NCBI GenBank assembly: GCA_005281725.1
Contig: SSBO01000001.1
Location: 7,176,399 to 7,240,398 of the forward strand
Origin: Wuchereria bancrofti
Lineage: Eukaryota > Nematoda > Chromadorea > Rhabditida > Onchocercidae
Direction of reading: 5' to 3'
Length of the DNA: 64,000 bases
Shown one piece after another: positions 1 to 14,317 of this stretch (position 1 is the first letter of the stretch; every line of letters begins with the position of its first letter). A program made the position numbers and the translations under genes. Under the pieces are notes generated by a model. The model was not told where the DNA came from. It was given only the letters and a program-made list of their open reading frames with translations, and searched no databases.

Positions 1-3000
1 TTTTCTATTTTTTCTCTTAACTTTCACATTTTTTTTTTGTTTTTTAGTGTAAAAAGCTTCTTCAGCTTTCAGATAGCGAGCCAATCAATACTATTATCTT
101 TTAACATAGTCATTTTTATGAGATTATGAATTTAAACTTTATTGGTATTGGTTTTGAGAAATTTTTAGCGAAAAAAAAAAAGAAAAAAAAAACGAACTGT
201 AATTTGTTTTGAAATAATTTGATCACTGACAAAAAAAAATTGATGAATTTTCCTTAAGATTACTCTCCATTTTTACCTTTTCTGATTCTTTTTATTTACT
301 TATTTTTTTAACCACTATCTCTTCATTTTTACATGGAACATTGAACTGAGCTAATTCAAAATTGTTTACAAAGAATAACGATCTAGAAAGCAAGGAAAAT
401 GAGGAAAAAAAATGCACATAAACTTTTTTGTTCCCAACAAAGTTTCCTCCTATAAAGATGTTGGCATTTTTTATTTTATTTTATTTTTTCTTGGTTAAAA
501 TGAAATTATTGCAATTCGAATGAATTTCAATAACTAAATCACTTTTGACTTTCTTATATTGTATGATGCAAATTGAAGTTGCTAACAAACAAATTAGTTC
601 ATAGCATTATAAATTACACATATATACATAAAATGTATAGCCGTAAGACAAAATAATCTTAGGTCATTTTTTCATTCTTTCATTTTTTTTTTTTTTTTGT
701 TTTCCATTTTATATCTTCTTGTCAGCATTTTTTCTTTGACTCATTTTGTGTCAACAACAGCATACAACAAATGCTACTACAGAATGCTTTTTTTAAATCA
801 TTTCCACTTTTTTTTCACACAAAATCTGACATTGAAAATGTCTACTTTAATTATAGGATTTGTTTGATTATAAATCGTAAAAAGCGCTTGCTTATAAGTT
901 GAATTCATGAAAAGAAGGATAAATGTGAAATTGATCACAATTTTTCTTACCGCCATACAACAGGACATTTTTGTTGGTGGAAGAAAATCCTTTTGCAAAT
1001 GAAATTTGAGAAGGAGAAAGGAAGAGAGAGGAAAAGAAAGAGAGAGGGAGGAGAAAGACGAAATATTTCAGTGGAATCAGTTATTTATTTATTTTACAGT
1101 AAATTTAGTGTAATTTTCAAACTCATTGCAAATATCAAATGGTTTGAAGAAGGAACATTTAAAGGAACATAAAAAGGAAAATAAATATTCAAACTTTGAA
1201 ATCACTCAAAATGGCTGAAATGTAAAAGTAAATGAAGAATAAAAATGAGAAAAAAAGCAATGAGGTTATTTTTTACAAAAAAAAAGAATTCGATAGATTA
1301 TCTTTTTTGAATTTTTTCTTTAATTAGAAGAACTCATTTTAATTAATTTTGCAATTAGCGAAATCAACAAATTTTCATCCTCTCATAGATCATAACAATC
1401 GTATCGTAATTAGGATGAGTAATTGAAAGAATTCATTTTAATTAACTAATCAGATAGAGAAAATTTATAAATAGAGAAAAAAATTCATTTTAATTAATCA
1501 AATAGAGAAAACTTCCTTGAGTTATTAATAATAATTGTTAATTTTAGTTTCTTGTTGGCTGAATATTAACCAATGATTACTAATTGGACTACAAACCAGA
1601 ATATTTGCTTAATTAAGAAAATGATTTGTATCATAATTATTATCAGTACTACTTGCAGCTGTAATAGTTAGAACACAAAGTGAGAAAAAACAAACATCGA
1701 AATCCTAAAAACAAATTATCTATGTTTTATTTCCTTCATTTCATTGCTAATTCTATTTAAATCCTTTAACATATTTCCATTCTTTGAATTTGGCTTATTC
1801 AGAAAGGAAAAAAAGATAAGAACCTCCATTATCAATAAAATTTTTTGATTTACATCATTTTAATTATTTGAAAATAACAAAAAGAAGAGCTCAAATAATA
1901 AAAATAACATTAGTTTTTATTCATTTCGATTATATAACTGAAAGTAAAGTTTACCTATCGTAAAAGGGGACGAAAACGGAACCATTCCTGTTGATATTAT
2001 ATATATTGCTTATTGGCGTATTGGATACAATAGAATCATGTTTGATCATAATTAAATTAATGTAAAATCTCATCAATGCTATGTTTAACATTTTCTTCAT
2101 TCCGGATTTAACAATTTAATCCGGCGATATGAAAAAAACAGGACGCATTATCATCGTGTGATTATCATATCTTGCTAATTATTATTTAAAAATTTGAAGT
2201 GCTGAATTATACGTAAGTAGTCCCTAACAAATAAACTATCTGTCTGGCAACTATTATATTAAGATATCGCATTTATCGATTAATTAAATTCTCAAGTTTA
2301 TATACATATATATACCATGTTTGATCATAATTAAACATGCATATTTGAATTTCAGAATGTTCATTATCATCTGATTAATAATTTTTGCAAATTTGATGAA
2401 TAGAAGAAATGAAGAACAAAAAGAATGAAAATTTTCACAGTAAAAAATAAAAATAAAATATTCCAACAACAATTTTTCTTTCTGAAGTTTTTTCGCACGC
2501 AAAAAGAGAAACTTTACCAATTGATAATATGATAAAGATGATATTTCATTGTTTATTCCATATAAATTTTCTTCACTTATTGCAATCTTTTACAATATCT
2601 TTTTTTTTATTCATTAATTATCTGTTCGACAAATAATCTCAGTGGTTTTTTTAAGTTACATGGAAAAGTCACTAAAAGATTAAGAAATCCTTTTAAAAAA
2701 TTCAGAATTTCTTCCTAAATTCTTGCTATAATAATATCATTTTGCATTTAACCTTTTTTTTTGTTTTGAATTTTTATTTATTTGACAGTATTTTTTGCCA
2801 TTAAGTTTAAAAATAACACGTATTTTTTGGATGAAATTTGCAATTTAGCACTGTATCATGCGAATAATTTGCATATTTTAAAGAAAAGAAGTGAGAGAGG
2901 GACAAGGAGAAGAAAGAGAGAAGAACAAGGAGAGAAAATGAATAAAAAAAATAAAACCAAATTTTAGAAAATTTTTTCACAATGATTGACTAAAGATTGC

Positions 3001-6000
3001 ACTGATGTATAATGCAATTTAAAATAAACGCTTTTACCAAACAAAAAGAAACGAAGGAAAAGAAAAAAACCAGAAAGTAAGAAAATGCTTGAAAATGATA
3101 TAATATTAATATTGTAGTGACACTTGGGATTTCAGTATCATTCAAATAAACTATCCTGTTGCTCTCTCATTTTCTCTTTCTTCTTCCCTCCTTTCCTATT
3201 CAAAAGGTTCCGGAATTACTAATATTCATCCATATGAAAAGAGAGTTTAGATAGATTTCTGTGCCTCCAAAAACTCATTTTAACTTATCTGTTTATCATT
3301 TCCCTCTCCTACTTTTTTCATGTATTATTGATATTATTATTATCATTATTTATTATTGTTTATATTATTATTACTGTTATTTACTATTACTATGAATCAT
3401 TGTTATTACTATCATTACCATCATCATTAGGTAATATATGTACGAGAATTCTTTAGATGTCAATACTTAAACTTTTTCAGATTTTTTCGGAAACTAGTAC
3501 TAGAGAAAAGATAACGTTTTTTTCCACAAATAAGAAAATAATTTCATCATTAAAGAAGCCGAAAGAAAGAGGATAAAAAATGCAAAAATAATGATCTTAG
3601 CTCAGTTAGTGATTTTAAGACAAGAAAGAAAGTTAAAAAAATGAAAAGCCTTAAAAATTGATTAATGGTAAAACCAATTTGATAATTACAGCAAAATAGA
3701 AAAGAAAAGCCAAAAAAAATGAATAAATGATTTAAATTTATCAATTATGCATTCTTTTAATCGTCTTTTCTTTTTGAATTTAAAAATATTAAAAGAAAAT
3801 ATTAAAACGATTTTTTTTTAATTTAAAAAAATCTCCCTCATTTTTATCTTTCCTTTATCTTTTTATGTGCTGTATAAAAAGATAAAAAATTAATAAAGTA
3901 GATTAGGACATTTTAATAAAGTATTAAAATTGATGAAATATATGAATTCCAGCAATTCCGGTCAATATAATTTTCATTTTACCAAAAAAAGTCCTATGGC
4001 TGTTTCATTTCCGATTTTTATTTCAGGAATGCATTTGATATAGCAAATGGATGGATTCTTGCTTTTTTCCTTTTTTCACTTCCGAAATGAAACGAAAGAT
4101 TGTTTGAAAATATGAAACTTAGAAGTTTAAATGTTAAAATAACAGAAAAGTTAAAAAAAGTCTGCTAAAATCGTCCTTTAAATCAAATTAGAGATAAGCG
4201 CAATAAATGCTGAAAATTTTTTTAATTCAAAAATTATTTCACATACTTTTTTATGCTTTTTCTTATTGAAAAGTAGGAAGCACAAAATGTAATAAAAGAT
4301 TATATTTAAAAATGAATTACAGTATAAATTAAAACAATAAACAAGAAATGAGAAAGTCATATTATAAATGATGCTGCTACATTCATATCTAAAATTATTT
4401 TACCAAAATGACATTTAACTTTTAAAAATGAATTGAATAAGTTGTATTTATGAAGGATCAGAAAAAAAAATTAATGTGATCTATCCATGTCGTTGACTTA
4501 TTTGTAGTGATTACATCAGTGTTATAAAAGTGATGTGCAAGAAAATGAGATATGAAAGTATTGAGATGAAGATTATGATGGATGTTAGCCGCATGTTATC
4601 AGTTTTATCATTCAAGATCTTAGTTTATTTGTTCGTTTTTGTAAGAAGACGGTTGACCTCAATAGTTTGTTTTAGTTGACCTCAAAAATAGTTTTATAAT
4701 TTTTTGTTTCAGTCTTTTAATTTGCTGTCTTATTGGAAGGAATCAAAAACTTAATTCTCGCTGTGAACCAAAAATTGCAATTAAACTTCCAAAAGATTGT
4801 AAAAAAAATATTTTGCTCATTTTGATATCGCATGAAAGAAATTGAATGCCTTTAAAATTGAAAATGGAATGAAAAATATTATGTACGACTTATTAAATTT
4901 TTAAAAGTTAGTCTGTTTGATTTGTGCACTTTTGAAGTTTCATTAATTTTTAAACTTCCAGTGTTTTGTTTTTTAAGGGTATAATTAATTTTTTGTTGCT
5001 CAAATGAATTTAAGTACAATGATTTCTACTCTCAATAGCATATAATTTTTTTATATATTTAAGGAAAATTTTCTTTTATTTTAAATTTTTACTATATTTA
5101 ACGAAAAATTTTAATTGTTTTTTAAATATTACCAAATATGTTACTTTCTGTTGATGAAGAAGTATCAGGGCCAAATTTCTGCTATCATGATTTTGTCACT
5201 GATCATGACTTTATAATTACAGAGGGCTATTTCTCTCTAATTAATTAATATTGTTTGAAATTAATTGTTGCTATCAAAACATTGACTCATTATCTTTCGA
5301 TTAAACGCATTTATAAAAAAATCCTCTTGAAAGAGTAAATTTTCATCGGTGAATAAGAGAAGTCGAAGAAAACTTGTCTTTCCGCTCTATGCAGTCTATT
5401 TTATTTTAGGAATGGTAGAATTGTCATCATTCTGACAAGGTTCTACTTTACATTTAAAGCTGGTAGTGATTACAAAGGCTTAAGAAAGAAAGTGAGAGAA
5501 GAATATTTTGTTGGTTTGAAATGAAATTGGAAAAAAAATTTTTTTTGAAATGAAGTTTTTGCCTTGTTTACTTCACTCATTAGAAACTTATCCAGGATGA
5601 TATGATCATTTCAAATTTTCATCCAAAATAAGCGCTCAAGCACGAAATAACGGGATTACTAGAACTTTTTAATGAGTATTTTTTGCAAGCAAATCGTCAT
5701 CCATTCATATTTTTTCCTTTTTTTTTATTTTGAAAGCAACTCATTTTGCCATTTCTTCCATTTCGATATTAGTTATTTGAAAGAGGAAAGAAAAAAGAAA
5801 ATGGGACAAACTATTTGCCATCCTATTTCACAGTACGAATGCTAAAAAAGATACAAAATTTGAAACAACCATTCTTTTTTCTTTCTTTTAAAAGAAAAAG
5901 AATTGAGAAGTTTGAACTATGCAATCAGAAACTAAATTTTATTTCATAAAGCTCAAGATTAAAAGGATGATAATAAAACGAAGGAAAAGAAAGAAAGAAA

Positions 6001-8326
6001 GGATAGAGAAAAAGTATGTCATAAATCATTTTATTGCGCTTAGTTTTGAATTTTTTTTCGTTGTTTTTTGTTTTCTCTTTTTTTGAAAAGAAATAAAGCG
6101 AAGTATTCCTTGTCAATTTCTTCTTTGAATTATGTTTAAATTTTGATAAAAGTAAGGGAAAAGATAAAATAATTGAGCTTTTTGCGTATAAATTAAAAAT
6201 AAGTACTGAAAATTACTATCATCGAAACAACTCTACGTTCAATTCCAACTGTTTCAATTTCGTTAAATTTCAGAGAGTAATATCAAAAAAATTACAGCAA
6301 GAAGAGAGAGAAAATTGTTTTCAAAATAAAGGGATATTTAACTGAATCATATTCACTGATTCATACCTAGTTTTTCATTCAATTAAATCTTACGTCACAA
6401 AATGTATTACAGGGTCATCTTGATCTTTTCATCATTTTCTTGCAAAATTTTTGTAGCCAAAGCTTTTTTAATATTCTTTTTAGCCTAGAACTGAAAAGAA
6501 TATTCTAATCAAATTCATTGACATTTCCAAAAATTTAACAGCCATTTCCTTCAACTTTCTGGTCATTTTTGCCTATACTTGTAAAACATTTACTTCAAAT
6601 GCATTTACTTTAGAACTGTATCAAGATCAGCAAGATTGAAAAAAAGAGTGCTGGAAATGAAAAAAAAAGTTATATTTAAAAAAAAAGATACAAAAAAGTC
6701 AAAATAATGCAGAAAAATGAATATGAAATGAATATGCAAATAAGTGACAAAAATTAACGATGAAACAGATGAAATTATATATAGCAAAGATTGAGAAAAT
6801 TGCAAAATAATTACGCTTGCTAACGATGACAGTAATTGAGAGTATTAACGATAGAGTAGATGAAATCATTATATAGCAGAAATTGAGAAGATTGCAAAAT
6901 AATTATGACTGCTAACGTCTCCAAATGTTAAACAAAAATTTCCAATTAAAATTTTCCAATTAAACAAAAAAACAAAAATTTTCATTTAATAAATAGTAAA
7001 GCTTTTACAAAAGATTTATTTCTAAAAATTTGAATCGTGAAATATAAATTTAAAGGGAATGAATTTTAGTAATTCACTTCCAAGCATAATTTTGCTGTAT
7101 TTTTAAGAATTTCAAAATTTAAACTTTTTTATCATTTCACTTTTCTTTCTTTAATTAGAAAAATGATTGGTTAATTTTTCCATGTGCTTGTAGTTCTTTT
7201 ATATGAAAAGCATACGACAGGACAACTTTTAATTCTTAAGTTTAAATTTAAATATATTTCATAATTAGCTTGTGGTTATAAAAATGATAGTTAATATATT
7301 TGGCAAAAATGTACTTTTCAGCTTTTCTTCTCTTTTTTAAAAAAAAAAAATTTCTATAAAATTTATCTATCCTTAAGAATGAGCATAGAATGAAAGGAAA
7401 ATTACTTTCCAGCAAATGGGCTAATTAATCAAGCTGTTATCACCTTTTTATTTGTCATTTCATACATTCGTCGACAATTTCTATGAGAAATAGAATGAAA
7501 AAAATGGATGAGAAATGCATTTGTTTACTTCATCTATTTCTTTTACTTGTATAATTTTAAATCTACAATTGTAATCATAGAAATATAAACTATTAGTAAG
7601 TAAATTTCAAACAAAAAAAATTTTCATAAACTCTGATTTCAATGAATCATTTTTGTTCTTTTATCATGTTAAATTGACTGACAATTTTTTAAAACGAAAA
7701 CAAAAACGAAACGAACTTTTTTTTTTGTTTTCTATTATAGTACGATTAAGTTTTTATTTACTGTTGAACAGTTTAGTTAAGCATATTTTAGCTCTATAGA
7801 TGTTTTTTTTTTTAAATTATAGCATGCTTCAGTGAATTTTAAATACATAATTAAAAAACAAAACTAAACAAAAAGGAAAAAAAGAAAGAAAAGAAAGTAA
7901 AAACGAACCAAACTAAGCCAAAACTATGCTTCTCGTCACCAAAGCAAGAAAAAAATAAAATTTCAAAGTAAAATAAACAACTTATTATATGGAAAAGTGG
8001 AAATAAAATTTCTAAAAATCACTAAATTTTTTGTGACAAAAACGAAACTCGAATTTGTTAATCAATAAAATTTTTAATTAATATTTATTATTTCATATTT
8101 GAAAATGTTTACATGTCATGAATTTGAAAGTGCTTGCATGACACGAAAACCTAATATAAATAACACTGTTCATTTTAATGTTCAATTAGTTAATATAATT
8201 AATCTGATTAGTAAATTGTATGTACATATATTGCTTCAATTAGCTATTAATTACTCTTATTAATGTTACGGTAATTACAGCTACTAATTAATTAGAATTA
8301 CCAATTAATTTTAATTTTAATCACAG
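1..8326. other. non-coding DNA, probably 5' intron of the GPCR gene
   Basis: No convincing exon was found on either strand. The short open frames here are low-complexity (Phe/Ile/Lys/Leu-rich), as expected of AT-rich filler, and none joins in phase to a recognisable domain. The receptor exon at 8327 starts directly after a splice acceptor at the end of TM2, so at least one upstream exon (N-terminus, TM1, most of TM2) must exist. I could not find it here, so it may lie before base 1. The stretch holds homopurine tracts (about 1005-1055 and 2890-2940), degenerate repeats of a TTCATTTTAATTAA-type unit near 1325-1510, and a tandem duplication at 6753-6917. Confidence 0.6.
6753..6917. repeat. degenerate tandem duplication, period about 91 bp
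   Basis: Two copies of a roughly 70-bp block (6753-6825 and 6844-6917) share ordered matches: an AACGAT start, an AGATGAAAT core, TATATAGCA, a TTGAGAA-ATTGCAAAATAATTA core and a GCTAACG end. They differ by substitutions and small indels, so this is an old local duplication rather than an assembly error. It has no coding content. Confidence 0.6.
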
Positions 8327-11300
8327 TTAATTGGCTTGGAAGGCATTCCTGTGTATACATATTTCCTCCTCAGTGATCAACGTTGGCATTTTGGTTGGTT
8401 TCTTTGTGACTTATGGTTAATGGTCGATTATGTTGTTTGCCTCGCATCAATATATACCGTACTTGGTATCACAATTGATAGGTGATAGAATTGAATTGAT
8501 TTCTATTCATTTTTGACATTAATAATTATTCATATTTTTCCTGCTTACAAAATTATGCACTTTAATAATTATTCATTTAATTATGATTAATGAATATTTA
8601 TAACATTTTGCTGCATAACAAATGGACGAATTCATAATGTTCTCACTTATTTGCCCAAAAAATAAAAAAATAATATTACAAACGAAAAAATTAATATTTG
8701 TTAAAATAAATTAATCAAATTCGTCATTTGTTAACGGAGAAAAAAAAAACTGCTCAGACATTACGGTTTTATGTTAGCAATAATTTTAGAGACGGCAATG
8801 AGGTATGAAATGTAGATAAGCTGCTTAATTTGGCATATTTCAGGTATTGCTCAGTAAAGTATCCTGCAGCCTATCGAAATTGGAGGACACCACGACGGTT
8901 TATTTTAACCGTAGCAATTATATGGCTGGTAATTTTACTTATTAACTGTGAAATGTTATTATTATTGATGTTGTACGTTTGAGTCAAATTTTTAAAATTA
9001 TTTTAAATTATAAAATCATTGTTAATTGCTTATTTAGTGAAGATCAAAATAAATAGCTAAAATTAACTGTGGAATGCATAAAATCTAAATTGCCAATATG
9101 TTAATTTGCCACTACAATGTTAATGTTTGAAATATTCTTTCATCATTTTCATGCAAAAGAAAGAAAAAAAAAATGAAAAACCGAAATAAATAACGACTAA
9201 TTTACTTCCGTTGGAAATTTCTTAAACTAATTTAAAACAAATACCTTTCTTTTTCTTTTCCAAGAAAAAAGCCACTTCACTAATTTTTTGAAATAATTAA
9301 TTACTGGATATTTTTAGAGTAGCTTTTTTTCCTTTCTCAGATTGTGCTTTGTTTTTTGTTTTTTGTTTTTCTTCTGATTTTTTCTATCGTTTTTCTATTT
9401 CTTTTATCAAATTGCTCCATGAGCAATTAAATATACTCTATTAGAATTTATCACTTTTTATGCATGATAGAACAGTATGAAGAACGCACTAGAAACACAA
9501 ATGAACATTTTATTTGAGCAACTTTTATTTTAGATTCCAACCATATTATTTGGCTTATCAATATTTGGTTATGATAAATTTACGGGTGAGCGAATATTGA
9601 AAGATGATGAATGTTATGTGCAATTTATGACAAATCCAATTTTAAATATGGGAATGTATATCTCATATTATTGGTCAACATTATTTGTCATGTTGTATTT
9701 GTATTGGGGTATTTACCGAGCTGCTAAATTATTAGCTGCTAAAAGTGAACAGGTAAAAATGGATATTAAATTTTTTTGTGAAATAAAAATTTTATTTCAA
9801 TTTTTATTTAGTTTTTTTTTAATTTGAATGCATTATTATTTTAGTTATTTTCTCATTTTTTCCTCCTCTTTCCTCTTTTTTATTTTGCTTTTTTTTCCAT
9901 GAAAACGGAAATGTTTTCTTGAAAGATTGACTTATATTATAGTATAAAATATTCTAGAAAAACAAACGATTAGCAATGTTAAATGAAATGAGAAGGAATA
10001 CGAAGCAAGAAACACCCTCTTTAACAGCATGTAAAAGTAGTGAACAGGAAAGTGTACCGGAAACTTCATCTTCATCACATTCAAGGTTTCTTCTATTTTT
10101 TATTCTTCTTTTAGTTTAGTAGCTTTATCTACTTATTCAATGATCAAAATTATTATCTGGAAAATTAAAAAAGAAGAAAAATATTACTGTTATCCGGAAA
10201 TTCAGCAAAAAAAAAACTACTATTACCTGAAATTTTCCACTGCAATACACTGATTTGCAATGACAAACCACAGATTTGACATATATATTTGCTTGCACAT
10301 GTTTGTGTAAAATTAAATATGAAATGATTCCACTGGCCGCATTGATACTTTCCTTTCCTTTCCTTTCCTTTTCATTAGTCATTCCTCCTCGAGAATGTAT
10401 AATCAAATTTGTATAGTTCTTCACTTCAAACTTTTCCCTCTTATCCTTTTTTCTATCTTTTTTTTCACTCGTTTTCATGCATAATATTTTCCCTATTGCT
10501 TAAAAACTTTCAATTCCCTCACCAATGACCCTAAATTGCCTTTTATTGATTTTTCGACAAGACTGTTAAATGGATGAAATGAAATTTAGTGTTAAATTCC
10601 ATTTCCTATAGCTTTTTTTTGCCATGAAAAGTAGAAAAAATACTTACATTAAAGTAAGACTTTACCATTGTAAAGTCTTACTTTAAAAACAGGGAAAATT
10701 TCTGGTTCAACAAGAAGGAAGTCCCTGGTGATGTTATTTCTCTTGCTTTCTTGGCTTCTTAAAAAAAAAGAACATTCGACCATGAAAAATAAAACTTAAT
10801 ACGCATATATGTGTATATATATATATAAGTTTTGAGATAGATTTTGGGAAAAAAACTATGAGTCAAGAAAAATTAATGAAATTTGAGGAATGAAATAAGA
10901 AATAAGTAAAAGAAAAAAAAGTACATTTTCAAAATGTTTTTTTTCGTATTCTATTTTAAAAGCAGATTAGAAAAAATCATTAGATTATAGAATCATAAGT
11001 AAAAAGCTGAAATTGTAATAAAAAGAAAACTGAAATATATCATTTTCAAAAGTTTTTATGATAAAATTTTATCGTATAATTGAGTTGTTGCAATTACAGC
11101 ATCTGTTACTGTAATGACAAGTATATGAATATGCATATATTCATAGCATTTGTTAAACGGACGAAAAAAAATAAATTAAATGAAAAACTAAACTGTGAAT
11201 GTATTAAATACAATTACTCCAAACAACAAATAAAATCATTTTCATGGTTTATTTATTAATAAACCAAAAAAAAAAAAATTTTTTTTTTATCCTTACATAT

Positions 11301-14300
11301 AACGAGGCAAAAAAAAAAATTTGTTGCTTGTCACCAAAAATAGTCAGCAATTTTTGTGCCAATTTTGTGCCTTATTATAAAAAACTCAAGGGAATATGCT
11401 TGCATCAATATTATGCTTAGATATTGAAGTGATTCTTGAAATTTCAATTTACACAATATTCTTCCTCATCAAGTCTCAAAAAAAAGACAAAAAAAAAATA
11501 AAAAACAAACAACAAAAAAAGTTGAATACTTTCTATAACTGACACATTCTCAAACAAATTTCATCAAGATTTTCTTGCCGAAATGTTTTCCTATTCTCTG
11601 CTGTGAAAAAAGAAAAGTTTGTATTACACTAAAAAGGGAAAGCCTAGCATTTTTCCATGTTTATTTTCCCAAAATGAATGTTTCCATCAATTTATATAAT
11701 AATTTATCATACATCAAAAACAGTAAACATAAATTAAAAGTTTGACACTTTTTTTACAAAATCATTCAAAATAAATGACTTATTTGGAAGCATTTACAAG
11801 CGAAAATAAATTTTATTTATTATATCATTCGAAAAAGTTTATTTCCTCTTCCCTTGTTTTTTTCAGTCTTTTAATTTGAACTGTTTCTTTTTTATTTGAT
11901 TATCCTAAAACAACAATGCTTATTTAAAAAAAAAGAATGATTTTCACTTTAAAAATTAATCAAATATTATAGAGATAGATTGCACCTAAAGACGATATAT
12001 TGGTGGAGATACAGGATTTATATTTAATTAACATTAACTATTACTTTTTTATAAATAATGCTAATATGTTTATATCTATTATGTATTCAGATATTTGTTC
12101 AATATTTGCTAAATTATTTCTGTACATATCTGAAAATTATTTGAAATTATATTTTACAAATTTATTTGTTTCTTTTTTCTGATATCGTACTTCTTTCCCT
12201 TAATACCTTATCGCATTATTTGATTCTTATCTTATGGTAGGCCATTCAGAATGTTTAAATATACATGCACATATGCGTGTACACACGTACATACAGACGT
12301 ATACGTATCATTTCAGAAATGTAACAGCAATTAATTCTCGACAGCTTCCAACAGCTCCTAAAAAACAATTACTTCACCAAAGCAGTAATAACAATATCAT
12401 TCATCCGGTTGGAAAAGAAACTACTGCTATTACAAATATTGCCACTACTACCGATATCAATACTTCCATAATACCTTTAGTACCAAAGAGAAGGTTAGTT
12501 ATGCTCTTAAAATATTTCCTCAAGTCTTTGACTTTGTAATTTATACCTTAAAATGATATAAACTTGTGATAGGTTAATGATGAGATTATATCTGCATGAA
12601 ATTTATCTTCTTTTATTTTGAAGTTTGAAATAGTAAGTGATATTTCAATTGATGGTATTAGTATGAGAGTGCAGCATTACAGTAGTAGGATGTAAGGATA
12701 GTATGAATGTATGCATAATGTTACAGTATCAAGATGTAAAGATAGAATGAGAGTATAATGTGCAGTATGAAGATGTGAGTATAGCATTAGGTGTATGTAT
12801 AATATTACAATATGAGGATATAAGAATAGTGTGATAGTATGATATTACGGTATTAATATGTGAAGATTATGTGATATTACAGTATTAAAATGTAAAGATA
12901 TTAGTGCACCGAACTATAGGGATAGTATAGCAGCATAATGTTACAGTATCAGGATAGCCCAAGTTTATGTGTAATATTGCAACATCAAGATGTAGGGAAA
13001 GCTTAATGTGTGTACGCAACGATGTAGGGATAGCATGCTACAGTATCAAATGTGAAGGTGGCATAAATGTATGTATAATGTTACAGTATCAAAGGTGAAT
13101 CAAACAATAGCAGAGGATTTTCAATCAAAAAGCCGCTTTCGTTCATTTCAAATTTGAGAAATGCTCAAGTAGATTGCATTAATGATGAAAATATACCTAA
13201 TGAAGAAAGAATTGTGTGCCATTTGTAAGTTTTACCATTGTATATTTTATTAGTTCCTATTGGAATTTTTTTTACAATTGTGACGAAATTTACTAATATT
13301 AAAATTTCATTTTTATCAAATAACTATTATTCAGCATTACCTACAACAAATTTTTTGTTATTTACTAGTGAACTAAGCTCAAAAGTAAGCAGTGCTATGG
13401 AACGTGAAAGTACGGCACCATGTGTATCACCGGAAATTTCGGATCCGGATGCAGAGCAGCAAACACCATTCAGTGCCGCTCATCGTATTCCATTTATTGA
13501 TATTGATAGTTTAACATCATTAGTTGGGCATGACGATGTGTATGAGATCCCGCCTCGGATTGAGGTTTATTTATATTTGAAATAGTCTGTTGAAAAAAAT
13601 GATGTGAAATTTAATTCGTATTATAAATATTTAGCAATAATTGCACCATTTGTAATTTTATATTCATTTCATTATATTTAAAATTAATTTGTTAGAAATA
13701 TTTCTTCAATTTGAGGTTATCGAGGAACCAAAGCATATTTTGGCAACATCGGAAGAAGTACGTCGACCGTTGCTAACAGCCACTCAAGTGACACCACGAA
13801 AGCATTCTTTACAAGGCATTTATAATATCATTAATGTTGTTCGTAAAAGAAGTTTAGGACGACTTAAAAAACAACAATGCAAGAATGAATATAAATCAAA
13901 ATCTGAGAATCGAGCACGAAAGGTTAATTTTTGAATTATTTAAAAATTTTCGAGAAAAAAATTTTTAAGTTTAAAATTTTATGACTGATATGTAAATATT
14001 TTAATCATGAACATTAAAAATGAATAAATAAGCTAATAATTTTAACGTGAAGTTTTTTTTGTTTTAGGCATTACGTACAATAACATTTATCCTTGGAACA
14101 TTTACAATCCTTTGGACACCATTTTATGTGTTAGCAACGGTGATGGGATTTTGTGATTCGTGTAAGAATTCGAAAATATTCAATTTCTTCTATTGCATTA
14201 GTTATTTTCTATGTTATATGAATAGTCCAATTAATCCATTTTGCTATGCTATGGCTAATCAGCAATTTAAGAAAACACTTATACGTATTTTAAGTTGTGA

Positions 14301-14316
14301 TTTTAAACGTTCATAG
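8327..14316 (+). CDS. gar-2: muscarinic acetylcholine receptor, GAR type (3' nine exons)
   Basis: A class A G-protein-coupled receptor for acetylcholine at the plasma membrane of neurons or muscle. Exons: 8327-8481, 8844-8928, 9534-9752, 9958-10085, 12317-12493, 13111-13224, 13369-13564, 13716-13922, 14068-14316 (stop TAG). Phases agree throughout, giving about 509 residues. Seen in order: end of TM2, ECL1 with W, the TM3 cysteine (FLCDLW) and amine-binding Asp in MVDY, the DRY motif ([11 protein letters not shown]), TM4, the ECL2 cysteine (DDECYV), TM5 ending WGIYRAAK, a long ICL3 of about 270 polar residues over five exons, TM6 (LWTPFYV), the ECL3 signature GFCDSC typical of muscarinic receptors, and TM7 with NSPINPFCY (NPxxY). 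The N-terminus, TM1 and most of TM2 are not in the recovered model. The NMGMY...AAK segment resembles what I recall of C. elegans GAR-2; gar-1 is the alternative, so the symbol is tentative. Intron 5 contains a minisatellite that runs up to exon 6. Confidence 0.85.
10649..10686. repeat. perfect 16-bp inverted repeat with 6-nt loop
   Basis: The left arm 10649-10664 (TTAAAGTAAGACTTTA) and right arm 10671-10686 are perfect reverse complements around the loop CCATTG. The hairpin lies in the 2.2-kb fourth visible intron of the receptor gene. It is too short for a typical pre-miRNA. It could be a foldback-element remnant or an RNA structure in the intron. Confidence 0.8.
12661..13098. repeat. degenerate minisatellite in receptor intron 5
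   Basis: About 11-12 diverged tandem units of some 30-45 bp. The core reads like GTATAATGTTACAGTATCA, then AGATGTAAAGATA. The array ends about 12 bp before the acceptor of the 13111 exon. Many units carry TTACAG followed within 15 bases by GTAAAG or GTAAGG-like strings, so they resemble decoy splice sites. G content is higher than in the flanking introns. Confidence 0.75.
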
Positions 14317-14317
14317 C

